Shown here: positions 28,801-45,200 of the stretch, piece by piece
How the letters are laid out: each line of letters starts with the position of its first letter
Numbering within the stretch: the stretch's first letter is position 1
NCBI RefSeq assembly: GCF_050947335.1
Contig: NW_027473850.1
Span: 62,001 to 126,000, forward strand
From: Megachile rotundata
Lineage: Eukaryota; Arthropoda; Insecta; Hymenoptera; Megachilidae
Length of the DNA stretch: 64,000 nucleotides
Direction of reading: 5' to 3'
Translations under genes and position numbers: made by a program
Notes under the pieces: model-generated
Told to the model about the DNA's origin: nothing
What the model saw: only the letters and a program-made list of their open reading frames with translations
Database searches by the model: none

Positions 28801-31800
28801 TATATGATCGACAGAACGACAATTACTATACTTATTACACTTACTATTATCAATCTAACTCATATTATTAGCCATATTATGCCTATATGATCGATAGAAC
28901 GACAATTACTATACTTATTAGTCTTACTATTATCAATCTAACTCATATTATTAGCCATATTATGCATATATGATCGATAGAACGACAATTACTGTACTTA
29001 TGACTCTTATCATTATCGATCTAACTCATATTATTAGCCATATTATGCTTATATTATCGATAGAACGACAATTACTGTACTTATTACTGTTATTATTATC
29101 AATCTAACACATATTATTAGCCATATTATGCTTATATTATCGATAGAACGACAATTACTGTACTTATTACTGTTATTATTATCAATCTAACTCATATTAT
29201 TAGCCATATTATGCTTAAATGATCGATAGAACGACTATTAGTATACTTATTACTATTATTATTATCAATCTTACTCATATTATTAGCCATATTATGCTTA
29301 TATGATCGATAGAACGACAATTACTATACTTATTACTCTTATTATTATCAATCTAACTCATATTATTAACCATATTATGCTTATATGATCGATAGAACGA
29401 TAATTACTATACTTATTACTCGTATTATTATCAACCTAACTCATATTATTAGCCATATTATGCTTATATGATCGATAGAACGACAATTACTATACTTATT
29501 ATTCTTATTTTTATCAACCTAACTCATATTATTAGCCATATTATGCTTAAATGATCGATAGAACGACAATTACTATACTTATTACTCTTACTATTATAAA
29601 TCTAACTCATATTATTAACCATATTATGCAGATATAATCCATAGAACTACAATTACTATACTCATTACTCTTATTATTATCAATCTAACTCATATTATTA
29701 ACCATATTATGCATATATGATCGATAGAACGACAATTACTATACTTATTACACTCACTATTATCAATCTAACTCATGTTATTAACCATATTATGCAGATA
29801 TGATCGATAGCACGACATTTACTATACTTATTACTCTTATTATTATCAATCTAACTCATATTATTAGCCATATTATGCTTAAATGATCGATAGAACGACA
29901 ATTACTATACTTATTATTCTTATTTTTATCAACCTAACACATATTATTAGCCATATTATGCTTATATGATCGACAGAACGACAATTACTATACTTATTAC
30001 ACACACTGTTATCAATCTAACTCATATTATTAACCATATTATGCTGATTTGATCGATAGAACGACAATCACTATACTTATTACTCTTATTATTATCAACC
30101 TAACTCATATTATTAGCCATATTATGCTTATATGTTCGATAGAACGACAATTACTATACTTATTATTCTTATTTTTATCAACCTAACACATATTATTAGC
30201 CATATTATGCTTATATGATCGACAGAACGACAATTACTATACTTATTACACACACTGTTATCAATCTAACTCATATTATTAACCATATTATGCTGATTTG
30301 ATCGATAGAACGACAATCACTATACTTATTACTCTTATTATTATCAACCTAACTCATATTATTAGCCATATTATGCTTATATGATCGATAGAACGACAAT
30401 TACTATACTTATTATTCTTATTTTTATCAACCTAACACATATTATTAGCCATATTATGCTTAAATGATCGATAGAACGACAATTACTATACTTATTACTC
30501 TTATTATTATGAATCTAACTCGTATTATTAACCATATTATGCAGATATGATCGATAGAACTACAATTACTATACTCATTACTCTTATTATTATCAATCTA
30601 ACTCATATTATTAGACATATTATGCTTATATGATCGATAGAACGACAATTACTGTACTTATTGCTCTTATCATTATCGATCTAACTCATATTATTAGCCA
30701 TATTATGCTTATTTGATCGATAGAACGACAATTACTATACTTATTACTCTTATTATTATAAATCTAACTCATATTATTAGCCATATTATGCTTAAATGAT
30801 CGATAGAACGACAATTACTATACTTATTACTCTTATTATTATGAATCTAACTCATGTTATTAACCATATTATGCAGATATGATCGATAGCACGACATTTA
30901 CTATACTTATTACTCTTATTATTATCAATCTAACTCATATTATTAGCCATATTATGCTTAAATGATCGATAGAACGACAATTACTATACTTATTATTCTT
31001 ATTTTTATCAACCTAACACATATTATTAGCCATATTATGCTTATATGATCGACAGAACGACAATTACTATACTTATTACACACACTGTTATCAATCTAAC
31101 TCATATTATTAACCATATTATGCTGATTTGATCGATAGAACGACAATCACTATACTTATTACTCTTATTATTATCAACCTAACTCATATTATTAGCCATA
31201 TTATGCTTATATGATCGATAGAACGACAATTACTATACTTATTATTCTTATTATTATAAATCTAACTCATATTATTAACCATATTATGCAGATATAATCC
31301 ATAGAACTACAATTACTATACTCATTACTCTTATTATTATCAATCTAACTCATATTATTAACCATATTATGCATATATGATCGATAGAACGACAATTACT
31401 GTACTTATTACTCTTATTATTATCAATCTAACTCATATTATTAACCATATTATGCTTATATGATCGATAGAACGATAATTACTATACTTATTACTCGTAT
31501 TATTATCAACCTAACTCATATTATTAGCCATATTATGCTTATATGATCGATAGAACGACAATTACTATACTTATTATTCTTATTTTTATCAACCTAACTC
31601 ATATTATTAGCCATATTATGCTTAAATGATCGATAGAACGACAATTACTATACTTATTACTCTTACTATTATAAATCTAACTCATATTATTAACCATATT
31701 ATGCAGATATAATCCATAGAACTACAATTACTATACTCATTACTCTTATTATTATCAATCTAACTCATATTATTAACCATATTATGCATATATGATCGAT

Positions 31801-32036
31801 AGAACGACAATTACTATACTTATTACACTCACTATTATCAATCTAACTCATGTTATTAACCATATTATGCAGATATGATCGATAGCACGACATTTACTAT
31901 ACTTATTACTCTTATTATTATCAATCTAACTCATATTATTAGCCATATTATGCTTAAATGATCGATAGAACGACAATTACTATACTTATTATTCTTATTT
32001 TTATCAACCTAACACATATTATTAGCCATATTATGC

Positions 32037-33032
32037 TTATATGATCGACAGAACGACAATTACTATACTTATTACACACACTGTTATCAATCTAACTCAT
32101 ATTATTAACCATATTATGCTGATTTGATCGATAGAACGACAATCACTATACTTATTACTCTTATTATTATCAACCTAACTCATATTATTAGCCATATTAT
32201 GCTTATATGTTCGATAGAACGACAATTACTATACTTATTATTCTTATTTTTATCAACCTAACACATATTATTAGCCATATTATGCTTATATGATCGACAG
32301 AACGACAATTACTATACTTATTACACACACTGTTATCAATCTAACTCATATTATTAACCATATTATGCTGATTTGATCGATAGAACGACAATCACTATAC
32401 TTATTACTCTTATTATTATCAACCTAACTCATATTATTAGCCATATTATGCTTATATGTTCGATAGAACGACAATTACTATACTTATTATTCTTATTTTT
32501 ATCAACCTAACACATATTATTAGCCATATTATGCTTATATGATCGACAGAACGACAATTACTATACTTATTACACACACTGTTATCAATCTAACTCATAT
32601 TATTAACCATATTATGCTGATTTGATCGATAGAACGACAATCACTATACTTATTACTCTTATTATTATCAACCTAACTCATATTATTAGCCATATTATGC
32701 TTATATGTTCGATAGAACGACAATTACTATACTTATTATTCTTATTTTTATCAACCTAACACATATTATTAGCCATATTATGCTTATATGATCGACAGAA
32801 CGACAATTACTATACTTATTACACACACTGTTATCAATCTAACTCATATTATTAACCATATTATGCTGATTTGATCGATAGAACGACAATCACTATACTT
32901 ATTACTCTTATTATTATCAACCTAACTCATATTATTAGCCATATTATGCTTATATGATCGATAGAACGACAATTACTATACTTATTATTCTTATTTTTAT
33001 CAACCTAACACATTTTATTAGCCATATTATGC
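32037..33032 (+). repeat. 249-bp trimer expansion, copy B
   Basis: Same four-cycle arrangement as 11785-12780, displaced by 20,252 bp. Sharing the expanded number in both copies shows that the trimer expansion preceded the 20-kb duplication. Confidence 0.88.
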
Positions 33033-36000
33033 TTATATGATCGACAGAACGACAATTACTATACTTATTACACACACTGTTATCAATCTAACTCATATTA
33101 TTAACCATATTATGCTTATTTGATCGATAGAACGACAATCACTATACTTATTACTCTTATTATTATCAACCTAACTCATAATATTAGCCATATTATGCTT
33201 ATATGATCGACAGAACGACAATTACTATACTTATTACACTTACTATTATCAATCTAACTCATATTATTAGCCATATTATGCCTATATGATCGATAGAACG
33301 ACAATTACTATACTTATTAGTCTTACTATTATCAATCTAACTCATATTATTAGCCATATTATGCATATATGATCGATAGAACGACAATTACTGTACTTAT
33401 GACTCTGACCATTATCGATCTAACTCATATTATTAGCCATATTATGCTTATATTATCGATAGAACGACAATTACTGTACTTATTACTGTTATTATTATCA
33501 ATCTAACTCATATTATTAGCCATATTATGCTTATTTGATCGATAGAAAGACAATTACTATACTTATTACACTTACTATTTTCAATGTAACTCAAATCATT
33601 AGCCATATTATGCTTATATGATCGACAGAACGACAATTACTATACTTATTACACTCACTGTTATCAATCTGACTCACATTATTAACCATATTATGCAGAT
33701 ATGATCGATATTACGACATTTACTATACTTATTACTCTTATTATTATCAATCTAACTCATATTATTAGTCATATTATGCTTAAATGATCGATAGAACGAC
33801 AATTACTATCCTTATTACTCTTATTATTATCAATCTAACTCATATTATTAGCCATATTATGCTTATATGATCGACAGAACGACAATTACTATACTTATTA
33901 CACTCACTGTTATCAATCTGACTCACATTATTAACCATATTATGCAGATATGATCGATAACACGACATTTACCTTACTTATTACTCTTATTATTATCAAT
34001 CTAACTCATATTATTAGTCATATTATGCTTAAATGATCGATAGAACGACAATTACTATCCTTATTACTCTTATTATTATCAATCTAACTCATATTATTAG
34101 CCATATTATGCTTATATGATCGACAGAACGACAATTACTATACTTATTACACTCACTGTTATCAATCTAACTCACATTATTAACCATATTATGCTAATTT
34201 GATCGATAGAACGACAATCGCTATACTTATTACTCTTACTATTATCAATCTAACTCATATTATTAGCCATATTATGCATATATGGTCGATAGAACGACAA
34301 TTACTGTACTTACTACTCTTATCATTATCGATCTAACTCATATTATTAGCCATATCATGCTTATATTATCGATAGAACGACAATTACTGTACTTATTACT
34401 GTTATTATTATCAATCTAACTCATATTATTAGCCATATTATGCTTAAATGATCGATAGAACGACTATTAGTATAGTTATTACTATTATTATTATCAATCT
34501 TACTCATATTATTAGCCATATTATGCTTATATGATCGATAGAACGACAATTACTATACTTATTACTCTTATTAATATCAATCTAACTCATATTATTAACC
34601 ATACTATGCTTATATGATCGATAGAACGACAATTACTATACTTATTACTCTTATTATTATCAACCTAACTCATATTATTAGCCATATTATGCTTATATGA
34701 TCGATAGAACGACAATTACTATACTTATTATTCTTATTATTATAAATCTAACTCATATTATTAACCATATTATGCAGATATAATCCATAGAACTACAATT
34801 ACTATACTCATTACTCTTATTATTATCAATCTAACTCATATTATTAACCATATTATGCATATATGATCGATAGAACGACAATTACTATACTTATTACACT
34901 CACTATTATCAATCTAACTCATGTTATTCACCATATTATGCAGATATGATCGATAGCACGACATTTACTATACTTATTACTCTTATTATTATCAATCTAA
35001 CTCATATTATTAGCCATATTATGCTTAAATGATCGATAGAACGACAATTACTATACTTATTATTCTTATTTTTATCAACCCATCACATATTATTAGCCAT
35101 ATTATGCTTATATGATCGACAGAACGACAATTACTATACTTATTACACACACTGTTATCAATCTAACTCATATTATTAACCATATTATGCTGATTTGATC
35201 GATAGAACAACAATCACTATACTTATTACTCTTATTATTATCAACCTAACTCATAATATTAGCCATATTATGCTTATATGATCGACAGAACGGCAATTAC
35301 TATACTTATTACACTTACTATTATCAATCTAACTCATATTATTAGCCATATTATGCCTATATGATCGATAGAACGACAATTACTATACGTATTAGTCTTA
35401 CTATTATCAATCTAACTCATATTATTAGCCATATTATGCATATATGATCGATAGAACGACAATTACTGTACTTATGAGTCTTATCATTATCGATCTAACT
35501 GATATTATTAGCCATATTATGCTTATATTATCGATAGAACGACAATTACTGTACTTATTACTGTTATTATTATCAATCTAACTCATATTATTAGCCATAT
35601 TATGCTTATTTGATCGATAGAAAGACAATTACTATACTTATTACACTTACTATTTTCAATGTAACTCAAATTATTAGCCATATTATGCTTATATGATCGA
35701 CAGAACGACAATTACTATACTTATTACACTCACTGTTATCAATCTGACTCACATTATTAACCATATTATGCAGATATGATCGATAGCACGACATTTACTA
35801 TACTTATTACTCTTATTATTATCAATCTAACTCATATTATTAGTCATATTATGCTTAAATGATCGATAGAACGACAATTACTATCCTTATTACTCTTATT
35901 ATTATCAATCTAACTCATATTATTAGCCATATTATGCTTATATGATCGACAGAACGACAATTACTATACTTATTACACTCACTGTTATCAATCTAACTCA

Positions 36001-39000
36001 CATTATTAACCATATTATGCTAATTTGATCGATAGAACGACAATCACTATACTTATTACTCTTACTATTATCAATCTAACTCATATTATTAGCCATATTA
36101 TGCATATATGATCGATAGAACGACAATTACTGTACTTACTACTCTTATCATTATCGATCTAACTCATATTATTAGCCATATTATGCTTATATTATCGATA
36201 GAACGACAATTACTGTACTTATTACTGTTATTATTATCAATCTAACTCATATTATTAGCCATATTATGCTTAAATGATCGATAGAACGACTATTAGTATA
36301 CTTATTACTATTATTATTATCAATCTTACTCATATTATTAGCCATATTATGCTTATATGATCGATAGAACGACAATTACTATACTTATTACTCTTATTAT
36401 TATCAATCTAACTCATATTATTAACCATATTATGCTTATATGATCGATAGAACGATAATTACTATACTTATTACTCGTATTATTATCAACCTAACTCATA
36501 TTATTAGCCATATTATGCTTATATGATCGATAGAACGACAATTACTATACTTATTATTCTTATTTTTATCAACCTAACTCATATTATTAGCCATATTATG
36601 CTTAAATGATCGATAGAACGACAATTACTATACTTATTACTCTTATTATTATAAATCTAACTCATATTATTAACCATATTATGCAGATATAATCCATAGA
36701 ACTACAATTACTATACTCATTACTCTTATTATTATCAATCTAACTCATATTATTAACCATATTATGCATATATGATCGATAGAACGACAATTACTATACT
36801 TATTACACTCACTATTATCAATCTAACTCATGTTATTAACCATATTATGCAGATATGATCGATAGCACGACATTTACTATACTTATTACTCTTATTATTA
36901 TCAATCTAACTCATATTATTAGCCATATTATGCTTAAATGATCGATAGAACGACAATTACTATACTTATTATTCTTATTTTTATCAACCTAACACATATT
37001 ATTAGCCATATTATGCTTATATGATCGACAGAACGACAATTACTATACTTATTACACACACTGTTATCAATCTAACTCATATTATTAACCATATTATGCT
37101 GATTTGATCGATAGAACGACAATCACTATACTTATTACTCTTATTATTATCAACCTAACTCATATTATTAGCCATATTATGCTTATATGTTCGATAGAAC
37201 GACAATTACTATACTTATTATTCTTATTTTTATCAACCTAACACATATTATTAGCCATATTATGCTTATATGATCGACAGAACGACAATTACTCTACTTA
37301 TTACACACACTGTTATCAATCTAACTCATATTATTAACCATATTATGCTGATTTGATCGATAGAACGACAATCACTATACTTATTACTCTTATTATTATC
37401 AACCTAACTCATATTATTAGCCATATTATGCTTATATGATCGATAGAACGACAATTACTATACTTATTATTCTTATTTTTATCAACCTAACACATATTAT
37501 TAGCCATATTATGCTTAAATGATCGAGGGAACGACAATTACTATACTTATTACTCTTATTATTATGAATCTAACTCGTATTATTAACCATATTATGCAGA
37601 TATGATCGATAGAACTACAATTACTATACTCATTACTCTTATTATTATCAATCTAACTCATATTATTAGACATATTATGCTTACATGATCGATAGAACGA
37701 CAATTACTGTACTTATTGTTCTTATCATTATCGATCTAACTCATATTATTAGCCATATTATGCTTATTTGATCGATAGAACGACAATTACTATACTTATT
37801 ACTCTTATTATTATAAATCTAACTCATATTATTAGCCATATTATGCTTAAATGATCGATAGAACGACAATTACTATACTTATTACTCTTATTATTATGAA
37901 TCTAACTCATGTTATTAACCATATTATGCAGATATGATCGATAGCACGACATTTACTATACTTATTACTCTTATTATTATCAATCTAACTCATATTATTA
38001 GCCATATTATGCTTAAATGATCGATAGAACGACAATTACTATACTTATTATTCTTATTTTTATCAACCTAACACATATTATTAGCCATATTATGCTTATA
38101 TGATCGACAGAACGACAATTACTATACTTATTACACACACTGTTATCAATCTAACTCATATTATTAACCATATTATGCTGATTTGATGGATAGAACGACA
38201 ATCACTATACTTATTACTCTTATTATTATCAACCTAACTCATATTATTAGCCATATTATGCTTATATGATCGATAGAACGACAATTACTATACTTATTAT
38301 TCTTATTTTTATCAACCTAACACATTTTATTGGCCATATTATGCTTATATGATCGACAGAACGACAATTACTATACTTATTACACACACTGTTATCAATC
38401 TAACTCATATTATTAACCATATTATGCTTATTTGATCGATAGAACGACAATCACTATACTTATTACTCTTATTATTATCAACCTAACTCATAATATTAGC
38501 CATATTATGCTTATATGATCGACAGAACGACAATTACTATACTTATTACACTTACTATTATCAATCTAACTCATATTATTAGCCATATTATGCCTATATG
38601 ATCGATAGAACGACAATTACTATACTTATTAGTCTTACTATTATCAATCTAACTCATATTATTAGCCATATTATGCATATATGATCGATAGAACGACAAT
38701 TACTGTACTTATGACTCTTATCATTATCGATCTAACTCATATTATTAGCCATATTATGCTTATATTATCGATAGAACGACAATTACTGTACTTATTACTG
38801 TTATTATTATCAATCTAACTCATATTATTAGCCATATTATGCGTATTTGATCGATAGAAAGACAATTACTATACTTATTACACTTACTATTTTCAATGTA
38901 ACTCAAATTATTAGCCATATTATGCTTATATGATCGACAGAACGACAATTACTATACTTATTACACTCACTGTTATCAATCTGACTCACATTATTAACCA

Positions 39001-42000
39001 TATTATGCAGATATGATCGATATTACGACATTTACTATACTTATTACTCTTATTATTATCAATCTAACTCATATTATTAGTCATATTATGCTTAAATGAT
39101 CGATAGAACGACAATTACTATCCTTATTACTCTTATTATTATCAATCTAACTCATATTATTAGCCATATTATGCTTATATGATCGACAGAACGACAATTA
39201 CTATACTTATTACACTCACTGTTATCAATCTGACTCACATTATTAACCATATTATACAGATATGATCGATAGCACGACATTTACTATACTTATTACTCTT
39301 ATTATTATCAATCTAACTCATATTATTAGTCATATTATGCTTAAATGATCGATAGAACGACAATTACTATCCTTATTACTCTTATTATTATCAATCTAAC
39401 TCATATTATTAGCCATATTATGCTTATATGATCGACAGAACGACAATTACTATACTTATTACACTCACTGTTATCAATCTAACTCACATTATTAACCATA
39501 TTATGCTAATTTGATCGATAGAACGACAATCGCTATACTTATTACTCTTACTATTATCAATCTAACTCATATTATTAGCCATATTATGCATATATGGTCG
39601 ATAGAACGACAATTACTGTACTTACTACTCTTATCATTATCGATCTAACTCATATTATTAGCCATATTATGCTTATATTATCGATAGAACGACAATTACT
39701 GTACTTATTACTGTTATTATTATCAATCTAACTCATATTATTAGCCATATTATGCTTAAATGATCGATAGAACGACTATTAGTATACTTATTACTATTAT
39801 TATTATCAATCTTACTCATATTATTAGCCATATTATGCTTATATGATCGATAGAACGACAATTACTATACTTATTACTCTTATTATTATCAATCTAACTC
39901 ATATTATTAACCATATTTTGCTTATATGATCGATAGAACGATAATTACTATACTTATTACTCTTATTATTATCAACCTAACTCATATTATTAGCCATATT
40001 ATGCTTATATGATCGATAGAACGACAATTACTATACTTATTATTCTTATTTTTATCAACCTAACTCATATTATTAGCCATATTATGCTTAAATGATCGAT
40101 AGAACGACAATTACTATACTTATTACTCTTACTATTATAAATCTAACTCATATTATTAACCATATTATGCAGATATAATCCATAGAACGACAATTACTAT
40201 ACTTATTACACTCACTATTATCAATCTAACTCCTGTTATTAACCATATTATGCAGATATGATCGATAGCACGACATTTACTATACTTATTACTCTTATTA
40301 TTATCAATCTAACTCATATTATTAGCCATATTATGCTTAAATGATCGATAGAACGACAATTACTATACTTATTATTCTTATTTTTATCAACCTAACACAT
40401 ATTAATAGCCATATTATGCTTATATGATCGACAGAACGACAATTACTATACTTATTACACACACTGTTATCAATCTAACTCATATTATTAACCATATTAT
40501 GCTGATTTGATCGATAGAACGACAATCACTATACTTATTACTCTTATTATTATCAACCTAACTCATATTATTAGCCATATTATGCTTATATGTTCGATAG
40601 AACGACAATTACTATACTTATTATTCTTATTTTTATCAACCTAACACATATTATTAGCCATATTATGCTTATATGATCGACAGAACGACAATTACTATAC
40701 TTATTACACACACTGTTATCAATCTAACTCATATTATTAACCATATTATGCTGATTTGATCGATAGAACGACAATCACTATACTTATTACTCTTATTATT
40801 ATCAACCTAACTCATATTATTAGCCATATTATGCTTATATGATCGATAGAACGACAATTACTATACTTATTATTCTTATTTTTATCAACCTAACACATAT
40901 TATTAGCCATATTATGCTTAAATGATCGATAGAACGACAATTACTATACTTATTACTCTTATTATTATGAATCTAACTCGTATTATTAACCATATTATGC
41001 AGATATGATCGATAGAACTACAATTACTATACTCATTACTCTTATTATTATCAATCTAACTCATATTATTAGCCATATTATGCTTATATGATCGATAGAA
41101 CGACAATTACTGTACTTATTGCTCTTATCATTATCGATCTAACTCATATTATTAGCCATATTATGCTTATTTGATCGATAGAACGACAATTACTATACTT
41201 ATTACTCTTATTATTATAAATCTAACTCATATTATTAGCCATATTATGCTTAAATGATCGATAGAACGACAATTACTATACTTATTACTCTTATTATTAT
41301 GAATCTAACTCATGTTATTAACCATATTATGCAGATATGATCGATAGCACGACATTTACTATACTTATTACTCATATTATTATCAATCTAACTCATATTA
41401 TTAGCCATATTATGCTTAAATGATCGATAGAACGACAATTACTATACTTATTATTCTTATTTTTATCAACCTAACACATATTATTAGCCATATTATGCTT
41501 ATATGATCGACAGAACGACAATTACTATACTTATTACACACACTGTTATCAATCTAACTCATGTTATTCACCATATTATGCAGATATGATCGATAGCACG
41601 ACATTTACTATACTTATTACTCTTATTATTATCAATCTAACTCATATTATTAGCCATATTATGCTTAAATGATCGATAGAACGACAATTACTATACTTAT
41701 TATTCTTATTTTTATCAACCTAACACATATTATTAGCCATATTATGCTTATATGATCGACAGAACGACAATTACTATACTTATTACACACACTGTTATCA
41801 ATCTAACTCATATTATTAACCATATTATGCTGATTTGATCGATAGAACAACAATCACTATACTTATTACTCTTATTATTATCAACCTAACTCATAATATT
41901 AGCCATATTATGCTTATATGATCGACAGAACGGCAATTACTATACTTATTACACTTACTATTATCAATCTAACTCATATTATTAGCCATATTATGCCTAT

Positions 42001-42245
42001 ATGATCGATAGAACGACAATTACTATACGTATTAGTCTTACTACTATCAATCTAACTCATATTATTAGCCATATTATGCATATATGATCGATAGAACGAC
42101 AATTACTGTACTTATGACTCTTATCATTATCGATCTAACTCATATTATTAGCCATATTATGCTTATATTATCGATAGAACGACAATTACTGTACTTATTA
42201 CTGTTATTATTATCAATCTAACTCATATTATTAGCCATATTATGC

Positions 42246-45200
42246 TTATTTGATCGATAGAAAGACAATTACTATACTTATTACACTTACTATTTTCAAT
42301 GTAACTCAAATTATTAGCCATATTATGCTTATATGATCGACAGAACGACAATTACTATACTTATTACACTCACTGTTATTAATCTGACTCACATTATTAA
42401 CCATATTATGCAGATATGATCGATAGCACGACATTTACTATACTTATTACTCTTATTATTATCAATCTAACTCATATTATTAGTCATATTATGCTTAAAT
42501 GATCGATAGAACGACAATTACTATCCTTATTACTCTTATTATTATCAATCTAACTCATATTATTAGCCATATTATGCTTATATGATCGACAGAACGACAA
42601 TTACTATACTTATTACACTCACTGTTATCAATCTAACTCACATTATTAACCATATTATGCTAATTTGATCGATAGAACGACAATCACTATACTTATTACT
42701 CTTACTATTATCAATCTAACTCATATTATTAGCCATATTATGCATATATGATCGATAGAACGACAATTACTGTACTTACTACTCTTATCATTATCGATCT
42801 AACTCATATTATTAGCCATATTATGCTTATATTATCGATAGAACGACAATTACTGTACTTATTACTGTTATTATTATCAATCTAACTCATATTATTAGCC
42901 ATATTATGCTTAAATGATCGATAGAACGACTATTAGTATACTTATTACTATTATTATTATCAATCTTACTCATATTATTAGCCATATTATGCTTATATGA
43001 TCGATAGAACGACAATTACTATACTTATTACTCTTATTATTATCAATCTAACTCATATTATTAACCATATTATGCTTATATGATCGATAGAACGATAATT
43101 ACTATACTTATTACTCGTATTATTATCAACCTAACTCATATTATTATCCATATTATGCTTATATGATCGATAGAACGACAATTACTATACTTATTATTCT
43201 TATTTTTATCAACCTAACTCATATTATTAGCCATATTATGCTTAAATGATCGATAGAACGACAATTACTATACTTATTACTCTTACTATTATAAATCTAA
43301 CTCATATTATTAACCATATTATGCAGATATAATCCATAGAACTACAATTACTATACTCATTACTCTTATTATTATCAATCTAACTCATATTATTAACCAT
43401 ATTATGCATATATGATCGATAGAACGACAATTACTATACTTATTACACTCACTATTATCAATCTAACTCATGTTATTAACCATATTATGCAGATATGATC
43501 GATAGCACGACATTTACTATACTTATTACTCTTATTATTATCAATCTAACTCATATTATTAGCCATATTATGCTTAAATGATCGATAGAACGACAATTAC
43601 TATACTTATTATTCTTATTTTTATCAACCTAACACATATTATTAGCCATATTATGCTTATATGATCGACAGAACGACAATTACTATACTTATTACACACA
43701 CTGTTATCAATCTAACTCATATTATTAACTATATTATGCTGATTTGATCGATAGAACGACAATCACTATACTTATTACTCTTATTATTATCAACCTAACT
43801 CATATTATTAGCCATATTATGCTTATATGTTCGATAGAACGACAATTACTATACTTATTATTCTTATTTTTATCAACCTAACACATATTATTAGCCATAT
43901 TATGCTTATATGATCGACAGAACGACAATTACTATACTTATTACACACACTGTTATCAATCTAACTCATATTATTAACCATATTATGCTGATTTGATCGA
44001 TAGAACGACAATCACTATACTTATTACTCTTATTATTATCAACCTAACTCATATTATTAGCCATATTATGCTTATATGATCGATAGAACGACAATTACTA
44101 TACTTATTATTCTTATTTTTATCAACCTAACACATATTATTAGCCATATTATGCTTAAATGATCGATAGAACGACAATTACTATACTTATTACTCTTATT
44201 ATTATGAATCTAACTCGTATTATTAACCATATTATGCAGATATGATCGATAGAACTACAATTACTATACTCATTACTCTTATTATTATCAATCTAACTCA
44301 TATTATTAGACATATTATGCTTATATGATCGATAGAACGACAATTACTGTACTTATTGCTCTTATCATTATCGATCTAACTCATATTATTAGCCATATTA
44401 TGCTTATTTGATCGATAGAACGACAATTACTATACTTATTACTCTTATTATTATAAATCTAACTCATATTATTAGCCATATTATGCTTAAATGATCGATA
44501 GAACGACAATTACTATACTTACTACTCTTATTATTATCAATCTAACTCATATTATTAGCCATATTATGCTTATATGATCGATAGAACGACAATTACTGTA
44601 CTTATTGCTCTTATCATTATCGATCTAACTCATATTATTAGCCATATTATGCTTATTTGATCGATAGAACGACAATTACTATACTTATTACTCTTATTAT
44701 TATAAATCTAACTCATATTATTAGCCATATTATGCTTAAATGATCGATAGAACGACAATTACTATACTTATTACTCTTATTATTATGAATCTAACTCATG
44801 TTATTAACCATATTATGCAGATATGATCGATAGCACGACATTTACTATACTTATTACTCTTATTATTATCAATCTAACTCATATTATTAGCCATATTATG
44901 CTTAAATGATCGATAGAACGACAATTACTATACTTATTATTCTTATTTTTATCAACCTAACACATATTATTAGCCATATTATGCTTATATGATCGACAGA
45001 ACGACAATTACTATACTTATTACACACACTGTTATCAATCTAACTCATATTATTAACCATATTATGCTGATTTGATCGATAGAACGACAATCACTATACT
45101 TATTACTCTTATTATTATCAACCTAACTCATATTATTAGCCATATTATGCTTATATGTTCGATAGAACGACAATTACTATACTTATTATTCTTATTTTTA

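Larger units (their letters stand above)
21994..42245 (+). repeat. Superrepeat copy B, 244 monomers (20,252 bp)
   Basis: This is the second long copy, starting and ending at the same rare AAAGAC monomer type. Rare markers in copy A recur exactly 20,252 bp later: CTCTGACC 13151/33403, TCGAGGGAAC 17271/37523, TTGATGGATA 17931/38183, and ATATTTTG 19661/39913. In the comparable 15 kb I noticed only five differing sites: 13721-13722/33973-33974, 15249/35501, 16394/36646, 16928/37180 and 19004/39256. It carries a 16-monomer tandem duplication absent from copy A (23239-25894) and two extra monomers near 31.5 kb. The near identity implies a recent duplication, or homogenisation by exchange. Confidence 0.9.
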
